The notes beneath the pieces are model-generated. The model was not told the origin of the DNA, ran no database searches, and worked only from the letters and a program-made list of their open reading frames with translations. Below are positions 34,179 to 50,757 of a DNA stretch of 64,000 bases, piece by piece (position 1 is the stretch's first letter; each line of letters opens with the position of its first letter). Where the stretch lies: the NCBI RefSeq assembly GCF_050389805.1, contig NZ_CP130945.1, positions 62,001-126,000 on the forward strand, in the 5' to 3' direction. The DNA comes from Bacillus_BD sp050389805. Lineage in GTDB: Bacteria; Bacillota; Bacilli; Bacillales; Cytobacillaceae. A program made the position numbers and the translations under genes.

Positions 34179-34339
34179 AAGGGTATACACAGGAAAGTTT
34201 TGCGAAACATTTAGGTATTTCTGTGTCCGTTTTAGGTGAAATTGAAAGAGGAAACAGGATGCCGCAACTGGAGCTAATAGAAAAAATGTCGGCATTGCTT
34301 CAAATAAGTATTGAAGAATTAAAGCCAGAAGATATATAG
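34130..34339 (+). CDS. yazB: XRE-family DNA-binding protein YazB
   Basis: Small single-domain regulator (69 residues) with a Cro/CI-type helix-turn-helix: RIRAFRKLKGYTQESFAKHL, then GISVSVLGEIERGNRMP. It always sits between folK and dusB in Bacillus, and its targets are unknown. ATG 34130 lies within the 3' end of folK, so translation is probably coupled. It could regulate folate or tRNA genes, but nothing here proves that. Confidence 0.88.
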   Translation: MEREKWGRRIRAFRKLKGYTQESFAKHLGISVSVLGEIERGNRMPQLELIEKMSALLQISIEELKPEDI

Positions 34340-34369
34340 TACGAACAAACAAAGGGAGGTGCGTTTCTT

Positions 34370-35365
34370 GTGTTAAAAATAGGCGATGTCGAAATGAAAA
34401 ATCCAGTCGTTTTAGCGCCTATGGCGGGTGTGTGTAATGCGGCATTTCGCTTAACCGTTAAAGAGTTTGGCGCAGGCTTGGTATGTGCTGAAATGGTAAG
34501 TGATAAAGGGATTCTATATAAGAATGAAAAAACTTTAAACATGTTATATATAGATGATCGGGAAAAACCATTAAGTTTACAAATCTTTGGTGGGGAAAAA
34601 GAAACATTAGTCGAAGCGGCTAAATTTGTAGATGAAAACACTAATGCTGATATTATTGATATCAATATGGGTTGCCCGGTACCGAAGATTACAAAGGTGG
34701 ATGCTGGGGCAAAATGGCTATTAGATCCTAATAAAATCTATGAAATGGTAGCAGCTGTTGTCGACGCTGTGGATAAACCAGTAACAGTCAAAATGAGAAT
34801 GGGCTGGGATGAAGACCATATCTATGCGGTTGAAAATGCCCGAGCTGTTGAACGAGCAGGAGGAAAAGCCGTTGCCCTCCATGGACGTACTCGTGTTCAA
34901 ATGTACGAAGGAACTTCGAATTGGGACATCATCCGAGAGGTAAAACACGCTGTAAATATTCCGATTATCGGCAATGGTGATGTTCAAACACCACAGGACG
35001 CGAAAAGAATGCTTGATGAAACAGGCTGTGACGGGGTGATGATAGGGCGTGCAGCGTTAGGAAATCCGTGGATGATTTATCGTACTGTAAAATATTTAGA
35101 AACAGGCGAGTTAATGGGCGAACCTTCTGCACGTGAAAAAATTGATGTATGTATGCTTCACCTTGATCGTCTTATTGGATTAAAAAATGAAAAAATTGCC
35201 GTTAGAGAGATGCGCAAACATGCTGCTTGGTATTTAAAAGGGATTAATGGCGGTGGACGTATTCGAAATGCAGTAAATGAGTGCGATACGAGGGAAGAGT
35301 TGGCTTCTTTATTATATGGATTAGTGGATAATATTGACGAAGGAAATCAAACAAGAGTAGGTTAA
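34370..35365 (+). CDS. dusB: tRNA-dihydrouridine synthase B
   Basis: FMN enzyme (331 residues; YacF in B. subtilis) that reduces uridines to dihydrouridine in tRNA D-loops. The TIM barrel starts NPVVLAPMAGVCNAAFRL; the catalytic Cys is in DINMGCPVPKI; LHGRTRVQMYEGTSNW, GNGDV and MIGRAALGNPW are FMN/tRNA contacts. GTG 34370 follows AAGGGAGGTG. A terminator follows. Confidence 0.96.
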   Translation: MLKIGDVEMKNPVVLAPMAGVCNAAFRLTVKEFGAGLVCAEMVSDKGILYKNEKTLNMLYIDDREKPLSLQIFGGEKETLVEAAKFVDENTNADIIDINMGCPVPKITKVDAGAKWLLDPNKIYEMVAAVVDAVDKPVTVKMRMGWDEDHIYAVENARAVERAGGKAVALHGRTRVQMYEGTSNWDIIREVKHAVNIPIIGNGDVQTPQDAKRMLDETGCDGVMIGRAALGNPWMIYRTVKYLETGELMGEPSAREKIDVCMLHLDRLIGLKNEKIAVREMRKHAAWYLKGINGGGRIRNAVNECDTREELASLLYGLVDNIDEGNQTRVG

Positions 35366-35379
35366 TATGATCCTTTTAG

Positions 35380-35418
35380 AAACTGCCAAGGTATTCCTTG
35401 AGCAGTTTTTCTCTTTTT
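35380..35418 (+). terminator. Terminator after dusB
   Basis: AAACTGC/GCAGTTT encloses a second stem AAGG/CCTT, followed by TTTTTCTCTTTTTT. Confidence 0.8.
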
Positions 35419-35491
35419 TATCCGGGTTTTAATAAAAATCAGCGTAAAAAGCTTACTTTCACGGTGAATTTCTAGATTTAAACTTTTATGA

Positions 35492-35520
35492 TTGCTTTAC
35501 TTTGTGTAAAATGATAAAGT
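35492..35520 (+). promoter_or_regulatory. Probable sigma-A promoter of lysS
   Basis: TTGCTT (35492-35497), 17-bp spacer, TAAAGT (35515-35520). No T-box is present in the short leader. Confidence 0.55.
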
Positions 35521-35586
35521 ATGCAAATTGAACTGAATGATTTATTTAGCTTACATATAAAGAATTTTATATAGGAGATGAAAAGA

Positions 35587-37071
35587 ATGAGTCATGAAGA
35601 AATAAATGACCAAGTACAAGTAAGGAGGGAAAAGTTAAACGAATTACGTGAAAAAGGGCTTGATCCTTTTGGTAAAAGATTTGAACGCTCTCATCTAGCA
35701 GAAGAAATTCTAAAAAAGTATGCAGATTTAGAAAAAGAAGATCTAGATAATCAAAATATACAAGTTACCATTGCTGGTCGTGTCATGACGAAGCGTGGAA
35801 AAGGTAAAGCAGGATTTGCGCATATTCAAGATTTAAGTGGACAAATCCAAATTTATGTTCGTCAAGACGCAGTAGGTCCAGAGCAATATGAAATATTCAA
35901 TATTGCAGACTTAGGAGATATCGTTGGAATTACAGGTCAAGTGTTTAAAACAAAGGTTGGAGAACTATCGATTAAGGCTTCAAACTTTGAAATCTTAACA
36001 AAGGCACTACGTCCATTACCAGATAAATTTCATGGTTTAAAAGATGTTGAACAAAGATATCGTCAACGATATTTAGATTTAATCACGAGTGAACAAAGTA
36101 AACAGACCTTTATTACAAGAAGCCAAATTATCCGTTCGATTCGTAATTATCTCGACAATCATGGATATTTAGAAGTAGAAACGCCAATGATGCATGCCAT
36201 TGCAGGAGGAGCAGCGGCACGTCCATTCGTTACTCATCATAATGCACTTGATATGACATTGTATATGCGAATTGCAATCGAACTTCATTTAAAACGTTTG
36301 ATTGTAGGTGGACTTGAAAAGGTGTATGAAATTGGAAGAGTATTCCGTAATGAAGGTGTATCAACAAGACATAATCCTGAGTTTACAATGATTGAACTTT
36401 ATGAAGCGTATGCGGATTATCAAGACATTATGTCATTAACTGAAAATCTAATTGCCCATGTAGCGCAAGAGGTATTAGGAACAACAACCATCCAATACGG
36501 CGATTATGAAGTTGACTTAAAACCTCAGTGGAAAAGACTACACATGGTCGATGCGATTAAAGAATATACAGGAGTAGACTTCTGGCCAGTAACGACTACC
36601 GAAGAAGCGATGAGATTAGCGAAAGAGAATGGAATTGAAATTAAAGACACGATGGAATATGGTCATATTGTTAATGAATTCTTTGAACAAAGAGTAGAAG
36701 AAAAATTAATTCAGCCTACATTTATCTATGGTCATCCAGTTGAGATTTCACCTCTTGCAAAGAAAAATCCAGAAGATCCTCGCTTTACTGATCGTTTTGA
36801 ACTATTTATTGTAGCTCGTGAGCATGCAAATGCATTCACAGAATTAAATGATCCAATTGATCAACGTGAGCGTTTCGAAGCTCAATTAAAAGAGCGAGAA
36901 CAAGGAAATGACGAAGCTCACGAAATGGATGAGGATTTCGTTGAATCTTTAGAATATGGGATGCCTCCAACGGGTGGCCTAGGAATCGGTATTGATCGAT
37001 TAGTCATGTTACTAACTAATTCACCATCTATCCGAGATGTATTGTTATTTCCATTGATGCGTCATAAGTAG
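35587..37071 (+). CDS. lysS: Lysyl-tRNA synthetase (class II)
   Basis: Charges tRNA-Lys with lysine (494 residues). An N-terminal OB-fold anticodon-binding domain (about 60-145, TIAGRVMTKRGKGKAGFAHI) precedes the class II core: motif 1 around DNHGYLEVETPMMH, motif 2 FRNEGVSTRHNPEFTMIELY, and motif 3 GLGIGIDRLVMLLTN. Start ATG 35587 is 9 nt after TAGGAG; ATG 35578 abuts it and is rejected. A tRNA-Lys gene lies in the tRNA array just downstream. Confidence 0.97.
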   Translation: MSHEEINDQVQVRREKLNELREKGLDPFGKRFERSHLAEEILKKYADLEKEDLDNQNIQVTIAGRVMTKRGKGKAGFAHIQDLSGQIQIYVRQDAVGPEQYEIFNIADLGDIVGITGQVFKTKVGELSIKASNFEILTKALRPLPDKFHGLKDVEQRYRQRYLDLITSEQSKQTFITRSQIIRSIRNYLDNHGYLEVETPMMHAIAGGAAARPFVTHHNALDMTLYMRIAIELHLKRLIVGGLEKVYEIGRVFRNEGVSTRHNPEFTMIELYEAYADYQDIMSLTENLIAHVAQEVLGTTTIQYGDYEVDLKPQWKRLHMVDAIKEYTGVDFWPVTTTEEAMRLAKENGIEIKDTMEYGHIVNEFFEQRVEEKLIQPTFIYGHPVEISPLAKKNPEDPRFTDRFELFIVAREHANAFTELNDPIDQRERFEAQLKEREQGNDEAHEMDEDFVESLEYGMPPTGGLGIGIDRLVMLLTNSPSIRDVLLFPLMRHK

Positions 37072-37084
37072 AAAAACTAAATCG

Positions 37085-37138
37085 ACCTCTTTTCTATTGA
37101 ATATCTTTAAAAGAATTTCGTAGAAAAGAGGTTTTTAA
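37085..37138 (+). terminator. Terminator after lysS
   Basis: ACCTCTTTTCTA (37085-37096) pairs with TAGAAAAGAGGT (37121-37132) over a 24-nt loop, followed by TTTTAAAA. Confidence 0.75.
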
Positions 37139-37155
37139 AAAAATAAAACTTAGTC

Positions 37156-37184
37156 TTGCATTAAAAATGTTATAGTGATATATT
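37156..37184 (+). promoter_or_regulatory. rRNA operon promoter P1
   Basis: TTGCAT (37156-37161), 17-bp spacer, TATATT (37179-37184), the first of two tandem promoters before the first rRNA operon. Confidence 0.7.
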
Positions 37185-37263
37185 ATTAAACGTCGCTGTT
37201 AAGCAAACAAGCCTTTCTGTTTTTAATAAAAGAAATTGCGGAAAAAAGTTTTTAAAAAAACAG

Positions 37264-37292
37264 TTGACGTCAATCGAAAGATTTGATAATAT
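37264..37292 (+). promoter_or_regulatory. rRNA operon promoter P2
   Basis: TTGACG (37264-37269), 17-bp spacer, TAATAT (37287-37292), with an A/T-rich upstream tract. An antitermination-type box (TGCTCTTTGAAAACT, 37326-37340) follows in the leader. Confidence 0.85.
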
Positions 37293-37433
37293 AATTAAGT
37301 CGTCAACAAGGCGATGCAAAATAATTGCTCTTTGAAAACTAAACAAACAAAAACGTCAACGTTAATTCTAGTTACTATATGTAACAAAACTAGTTGCTTA
37401 ATTGCAACAAACTTTATGAGCTTTATCAAACAC

Positions 37434-38994
<1,561 letters not shown>

Positions 38995-39161
38995 ATACGG
39001 AACATCTCTTACGAGATGAACGTTGACACTTTTTGTTTGTTTAGTTTTGAGGGAGTAATTCCTCACGAATGATTGTTCTTTGAAAACTAGATAATGTAAT
39101 GAAGAACCAAGAAATAACCGAGTGATCGCCATTTTAGTATTTTTTTTCTGATTTAATTAAT

Positions 39162-42095
<2,934 letters not shown>

Positions 42096-42170
42096 AAAAA
42101 CAAGGCATTACTCAATATTTCTTTCTTCAGCATTATCTAGTTTTGAGAGAACAATCTCTCATCTATATAG

Positions 42171-42286
<116 letters not shown>

Positions 42287-42297
42287 TGTTATATTAT

Positions 42298-42373
42298 GGA
42301 GGATTAGCTCAGCTGGGAGAGCATCTGCCTTACAAGCAGAGGGTCGGCGGTTCGAGCCCGTCATCCTCCACCA
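42298..42373 (+). tRNA. tRNA-Val (anticodon TAC)
   Basis: Cloverleaf with acceptor GGAGGAT/ATCCTCC, anticodon loop CTTACAA, T-loop TTCGAGC and encoded CCA. First of the nine-tRNA array. Confidence 0.97.
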
Positions 42374-42379
42374 TATAAT

Positions 42380-42455
<76 letters not shown>

Positions 42456-42521
42456 GGATTCATCATACAAAAGTACAATGTTAACTCAGTATAAAGCAGT
42501 TGTCTTAGTACAAGTTATATT

Positions 42522-42597
42522 GAGCCATTAGCTCAGTTGGTAGAGCATCTGACTTTTAATCAGAGGGTCGCAGGTTCGAATCCTGCATGGCTCACCA
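42522..42597 (+). tRNA. tRNA-Lys (anticodon TTT)
   Basis: Acceptor GAGCCAT/ATGGCTC, anticodon loop CTTTTAA, encoded CCA. A 66-bp spacer separates it from tRNA-Thr. Confidence 0.97.
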
Positions 42598-42601
42598 TTT
42601 T

Positions 42602-42686
42602 GCGGGTGTGGCGGAATTGGCAGACGCACTAGACTTAGGATCTAGCGCCGCAAGGCGTGGGGGTTCGACTCCCTTCACCCGCACCA
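42602..42686 (+). tRNA. tRNA-Leu (anticodon TAG)
   Basis: Class II tRNA with a long variable arm (CGCCGCAAGGCG). Anticodon stem CTAGA/TCTAG with loop CTTAGGA; encoded CCA. Confidence 0.97.
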
Positions 42687-42692
42687 GTTATA

Positions 42693-42819
42693 ATATGCGG
42701 AAGTAGTTCAGTGGTAGAAGATTGACTGACTCGAAGAGTCTCAATCTGCGATAAAAACCGTAGGTTTTTAGAGCACAGGACCACATAATATATTCAGAAA
42801 TACTTTTTAATTTTTATAT
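42693..42819 (+). other. Partial tRNA-Gly duplication with a hairpin insert
   Basis: The first 23 nt of tRNA-Gly (42697-42719) and the four bases before it appear here, 123 bp upstream of the intact gene, and then stop. The following 96 bp are unrelated. They hold two hairpins: AGATTGA-CT-GACTC / GAGTC-TCAATCT (42719-42747, loop gaa) and AAAAACC/GGTTTTT (42753-42769, loop gta). The remnant lacks the CTTCCGC acceptor strand and T arm, so it cannot be a working tRNA. Confidence 0.75.
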
Positions 42820-42891
42820 GCGGAAGTAGTTCAGTGGTAGAACACCACCTTGCCAAGGTGGGGGTCGCGGGTTCGAATCCCGTCTTCCGCT
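42820..42891 (+). tRNA. tRNA-Gly (anticodon GCC), CCA not encoded
   Basis: Acceptor GCGGAAG/CTTCCGC, anticodon stem CCACC/GGTGG with loop TTGCCAA, T-loop TTCGAAT. After discriminator T the sequence is CTT, so the CCA end must be added by nucleotidyltransferase. Confidence 0.95.
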
Positions 42892-42901
42892 CTTGAACAA
42901 T

Positions 42902-42990
42902 GCCGGGGTGGCGGAACTGGCAGACGCACAGGACTTAAAATCCTGCGGTAGGTGACTACCGTACCGGTTCGATTCCGGTCCTCGGCACCA
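42902..42990 (+). tRNA. tRNA-Leu (anticodon TAA)
   Basis: Class II tRNA with long variable arm (GGTAGGTGACTACC). Anticodon loop CTTAAAA in stem CAGGA/TCCTG; encoded CCA. Confidence 0.97.
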
Positions 42991-43004
42991 TCTAATTTAA
43001 CAAT

Positions 43005-43078
<74 letters not shown>

Positions 43079-43086
43079 CTTATTTA

Positions 43087-43163
43087 CGGGAAGTAGCTCA
43101 GCTTGGTAGAGCACTTGGTTTGGGACCAAGGGGTCGCAGGTTCGAATCCTGTCTTCCCGACCA
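43087..43163 (+). tRNA. tRNA-Pro (anticodon TGG)
   Basis: Acceptor CGGGAAG/CTTCCCG, anticodon loop TTTGGGA in stem CTTGG/CCAAG, encoded CCA. Confidence 0.97.
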
Positions 43164-43179
43164 TGATTTTTACAATATT

Positions 43180-43255
43180 GGGGGCTTAGCTCAGCTGGGA
43201 GAGCGCCTGCTTTGCACGCAGGAGGTCAGCGGTTCGATCCCGCTAGTCTCCACCA
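43180..43255 (+). tRNA. tRNA-Ala (anticodon TGC)
   Basis: Acceptor GGGGGCT/AGTCTCC carries the alanine identity pair G3-U70 and a second G-U pair (5-68). Anticodon loop TTTGCAC; encoded CCA. Last of the array; the next rRNA promoter starts 11 bp later. Confidence 0.97.
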
Positions 43256-43265
43256 AAAAAACTTG

Positions 43266-43294
43266 TTGACATATTAATTTCTACTTGTTAAAAT
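43266..43294 (+). promoter_or_regulatory. Promoter of the second rRNA operon
   Basis: TTGACA (43266-43271), 17-bp spacer, TAAAAT (43289-43294). There is no terminator between the tRNA array and this point, so read-through from the first operon is also likely. Confidence 0.8.
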
Positions 43295-43439
43295 GTTGAA
43301 AGTCGCTAAATGAGCGACAACACAATTTAATTGCTCTTTGAAAACTAAACAAACAAAAACGTCAACGTTAATTCTAGTTACTATATGTAACAAAACTAGT
43401 TGCTTAATTGCAACAAACTTTATGAGCTTTATCAAACAC

Positions 43440-45000
<1,561 letters not shown>

Positions 45001-45167
45001 ATACGGAACATCTCTTACGAGATGAACGTTGACACTTTTTGTTTGTTTAGTTTTGAGGGAGTAATTCCTCACGAATGATTGTTCTTTGAAAACTAGATAA
45101 TGTAATGAAGAACCAAGAAATAACCGAGTGATCGCCATTTTAGTATTTTTTTTCTGATTTAATTAAT

Positions 45168-48101
<2,934 letters not shown>

Positions 48102-48176
48102 AAAAACAAGGCATTACTCAATATTTCTTTCTTCAGCATTATCTAGTTTTGAGAGAACAATCTCTCATCTATATAG

Positions 48177-48292
<116 letters not shown>

Positions 48293-48327
48293 AAAAAAAG
48301 AGTATCTATAATGGATACTCTTTTTTG
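48293..48327 (+). terminator. Terminator of the rRNA/tRNA cluster
   Basis: AAAAAAAGAGTATC pairs with GATACTCTTTTTT (loop tataatg), ending in a T tract. The next 195 bp (48328-48522) are A/T-rich with nothing I can name. Confidence 0.9.
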
Positions 48328-48522
48328 TTATAGAGATAAATTTTCTTCCAAATTTTTTCCTTGAATCTTTATTCCATCCTCATCTCTCATTTAATGATCA
48401 CAAAACCAATCAAATATTAAAAAATTATCATGATCACATATTCAATAAATATATATAATACTACTACATAGGATTCACTTGTATTTTCTCTTCTACATAT
48501 TTTATTAATAAGCCCTCCACAC

Positions 48523-48548
48523 GTTTGAGAAGCTGTAAAAATGGCAAA
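48523..48548 (+). promoter_or_regulatory. Possible sigma-B promoter of the ctsR operon
   Basis: GTTTGA (48523-48528), 14-bp spacer, GGCAAA (48543-48548): a fair -35 and a poor -10 for sigma-B. The B. subtilis clpC operon does have a sigma-B promoter in this position. Confidence 0.35.
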
Positions 48549-48567
48549 ATTATTAGAGTCTGATTAT

Positions 48568-48597
48568 TTGCATACAAAGGAGTAAATCATGTATAAT
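48568..48597 (+). promoter_or_regulatory. sigma-A promoter of ctsR-mcsA-mcsB-clpC
   Basis: TTGCAT (48568-48573), 18-bp spacer, TATAAT (48592-48597). The CtsR operator begins 4 bp after the -10. Confidence 0.8.
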
Positions 48598-48600
48598 AAA

Positions 48601-48617
48601 AGTCAAATATAGTCAAA
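48601..48617 (+). promoter_or_regulatory. CtsR operator
   Basis: AGTCAAA-tat-AGTCAAA is a tandem heptamer repeat with a 3-nt gap, matching the CtsR site (RGTCAAA NAN RGTCAAA). Placed just downstream of the -10, it explains heat-inducible self-repression of the operon. Confidence 0.92.
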
Positions 48618-48637
48618 GTCAGAGGGGAGGAAGCTTG

Positions 48638-49099
48638 GTGAGAAATATCTCAGATATTATTGAAAGCTACTTAAAACAAGTCCTAGAGATGAGCGAAAGA
48701 GAAGTAGTAGAAATCAAGCGTAACGAAATTGCGGATAAATTCCAATGCGTTCCTTCGCAGATTAACTATGTAATAAATACCCGTTTTACAATAGAAAAAG
48801 GTTATGTGGTGGAAAGTAAGCGTGGCGGTGGAGGATATATACGGATCATGAAGGTCCATTCATATGATCACGCGCACCTAATCGATCAACTAATAGAAAT
48901 AATAAAAGATAGACTCTCTCAAAGCAGTGCTGAAGATGTGATTTATCGTTTAGTAGAGGAAGAAATCATTTCAAAACGAGAGGCTAGAATCATGTTAAGT
49001 GTCATCGACCGTTCGGTTTTATATATAGACCTTCCACATCGTGATGAATTACGGGCAAGAATGTTAAAGGCAATGCTTCAAACATTAAAATTTAAGTGA
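48638..49099 (+). CDS. ctsR: Heat-shock repressor CtsR
   Basis: Class III heat-shock repressor (153 residues from this start) that represses clp genes and senses heat directly. A winged-helix domain (about 1-75) carries IKRNEIADKF and the glycine-rich wing KRGGGGYIRI. The C-terminal dimerisation domain ends DLPHRDELRARMLKAML. GGGGAGG (48624-48630) lies 7 nt before GTG 48638; the TTG at 48635, equivalent to the B. subtilis start, is also possible and adds one residue. McsB phosphorylates arginines in the wing. The stop overlaps the region upstream of mcsA. Confidence 0.95.
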   Translation: MRNISDIIESYLKQVLEMSEREVVEIKRNEIADKFQCVPSQINYVINTRFTIEKGYVVESKRGGGGYIRIMKVHSYDHAHLIDQLIEIIKDRLSQSSAEDVIYRLVEEEIISKREARIMLSVIDRSVLYIDLPHRDELRARMLKAMLQTLKFK

Positions 49100-49119
49100 G
49101 GAGCTTAAGAGGTGATTTT

Positions 49120-49665
49120 ATGATATGTCAGGAGTGTAATCAACGTCCTGCTACCCTACATTTTACAAAAATTATAAATGGTGAAAAGGAAGAGTTTCAT
49201 CTATGTGAACATTGTGCACAAGAAAAAGGTGAAATGTACATGTTCAATAACACTTCTGGTTTTTCCATAAATAATTTACTAGCAGGTTTATTTAATATAG
49301 AGCCTACTATTCAACAGCATCAAAATCCATTCCAACAACAAGAGGTCCTTCAGTGCAGTCATTGCAAGATGACCTTTAATCAATTTTTAAAAGTAGGAAG
49401 ATTTGGTTGTACCCAATGTTATTCCACTTTTAAAGAAGAGTTAACACCTATATTTAAAAGACTTCATGGAGGAAATTGGTCACATCACGGAAAGATTCCA
49501 AAACGTGTTGGTGGGACGATGCATATTAAGAAGAATATTGAGGAACTAAAAGTTCAACTCCAACAATTGATTGCCAATGAAGAATTTGAAAAGGCAGCTC
49601 TTGTTCGAGATGAAATTCGCCTACTAGACCAGAAACTAGACAATGCTAGTGGGGGAGGGAATTAA
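49120..49665 (+). CDS. mcsA: McsA, activator of protein arginine kinase
   Basis: Zinc-binding partner of McsB (181 residues). CXXC pairs are at C3/C6 and C29/C32, with two more (CSHC, CTQC) near 85 and 105. A C-terminal UVR-like helix (EEFEKAALVRDEIRLLDQKL) resembles the linker in ClpC. Start ATG 49120 follows AAGAGGTGA (49107-49115); the frame to 49096 overlaps ctsR. mcsB starts one base after its stop. Confidence 0.93.
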   Translation: MICQECNQRPATLHFTKIINGEKEEFHLCEHCAQEKGEMYMFNNTSGFSINNLLAGLFNIEPTIQQHQNPFQQQEVLQCSHCKMTFNQFLKVGRFGCTQCYSTFKEELTPIFKRLHGGNWSHHGKIPKRVGGTMHIKKNIEELKVQLQQLIANEEFEKAALVRDEIRLLDQKLDNASGGGN

Positions 49666-49666
49666 G

Positions 49667-50737
49667 TTGTCATTAGAAAGATTTTTAAATAAAGCGGTCA
49701 GCTCTTGGATGAGCGCTGAAGGACCTGATGGTGATATTGTATTAAGTTCTAGAATACGCTTAGCTAGAAATATTGACCAATATAAATATTCATTTCTTAA
49801 TTCAAATGAAGAGGCTTTACAGGTAATTGAAACCATTAGAAGTCGCATTGAACAAGGTCCATATACGAAAATGGGAAATATGGATTTGTTAATGATGGAG
49901 GAATTACAACCTCTTCAAAAAAGAGTATTGGTCGAAAAACATCTCATTAGCCCTCATTTAGCTGAAAATGCGAATCACGGTGCTTGTTTACTCTCCGAAA
50001 ATGAAGAAGTAAGCATTATGATTAACGAGGAAGACCATATAAGGATTCAGTGTTTATACCCAGGGTTACAATTGCAAGAAGCGCTCAATACTGCTTTTGA
50101 AATAGATGATTGGATTGAAGAAGAAATTGATTTTGCTTATGATGAAAAGTTTGGTTATTTAACTAGTTGTCCGACTAATGTAGGAACAGGACTTCGAGCT
50201 TCTGTTATGATGCATCTTCCAGGACTTGTTATGACTCATCAAATGAATCGCATTATTCCAGCTATTAATCAATTAGGGTTAGTGGTTAGAGGAATTTATG
50301 GCGAAGGCAGCGAAGCATTAGGAAATATCTTTCAAATTTCAAACCAAATTACATTAGGTAAATCTGAACAGGACATTGTCGAAGATTTACAAAGTGTAGT
50401 TAGTCAAATTGTTTCCCAAGAGAGAGCTGTTCGTGATACATTAATAAAAACTTCAAATATTCAGCTTGAAGATCGAGTATTTCGTTCACTAGGGGTACTA
50501 ATGAATAGCCGTATTATTGAATCAAAGGAAGCAGCCAAATGCTTATCAGATGTAAGACTGGGCATTGACATTGGCTATATCAAAGAAATTCCACGCAATA
50601 TATTGAATGAATTAATGATATTAACCCAGCCTGGATTTTTACAACAATATGCCGGTGGTCCATTAAGACCAAATGAACGGGATATTCGACGGGCTTCTTT
50701 AATAAGAGAAAGACTCAATATGGAAAAAACATTATAA
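49667..50737 (+). CDS. mcsB: Protein arginine kinase McsB
   Basis: Phosphorylates arginines on damaged proteins, marking them for ClpCP, and inactivates CtsR. The protein has 356 residues and is related to phosphagen kinases: DIVLSSRIRLARN, ENEEVSIMINEEDHIRIQ and the catalytic Cys in SCPTNVGTGLRASV. C-terminal RPNERDIRRASLIRERL belongs to its pArg-binding region. Start is TTG 49667, after GGGGGAGGG (49649-49657); its product begins MSLERFL like B. subtilis MSLKHFI. Confidence 0.96.
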   Translation: MSLERFLNKAVSSWMSAEGPDGDIVLSSRIRLARNIDQYKYSFLNSNEEALQVIETIRSRIEQGPYTKMGNMDLLMMEELQPLQKRVLVEKHLISPHLAENANHGACLLSENEEVSIMINEEDHIRIQCLYPGLQLQEALNTAFEIDDWIEEEIDFAYDEKFGYLTSCPTNVGTGLRASVMMHLPGLVMTHQMNRIIPAINQLGLVVRGIYGEGSEALGNIFQISNQITLGKSEQDIVEDLQSVVSQIVSQERAVRDTLIKTSNIQLEDRVFRSLGVLMNSRIIESKEAAKCLSDVRLGIDIGYIKEIPRNILNELMILTQPGFLQQYAGGPLRPNERDIRRASLIRERLNMEKTL

Positions 50738-50757
50738 AGAGTAGGGAGGAAGTGGAT

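Noticed and set aside
42697..42790. An unusual functional tRNA at the tRNA-Gly remnant
   Set aside because: No 3' acceptor strand or T arm can be found to pair with GCGGAAG before the intact gene.
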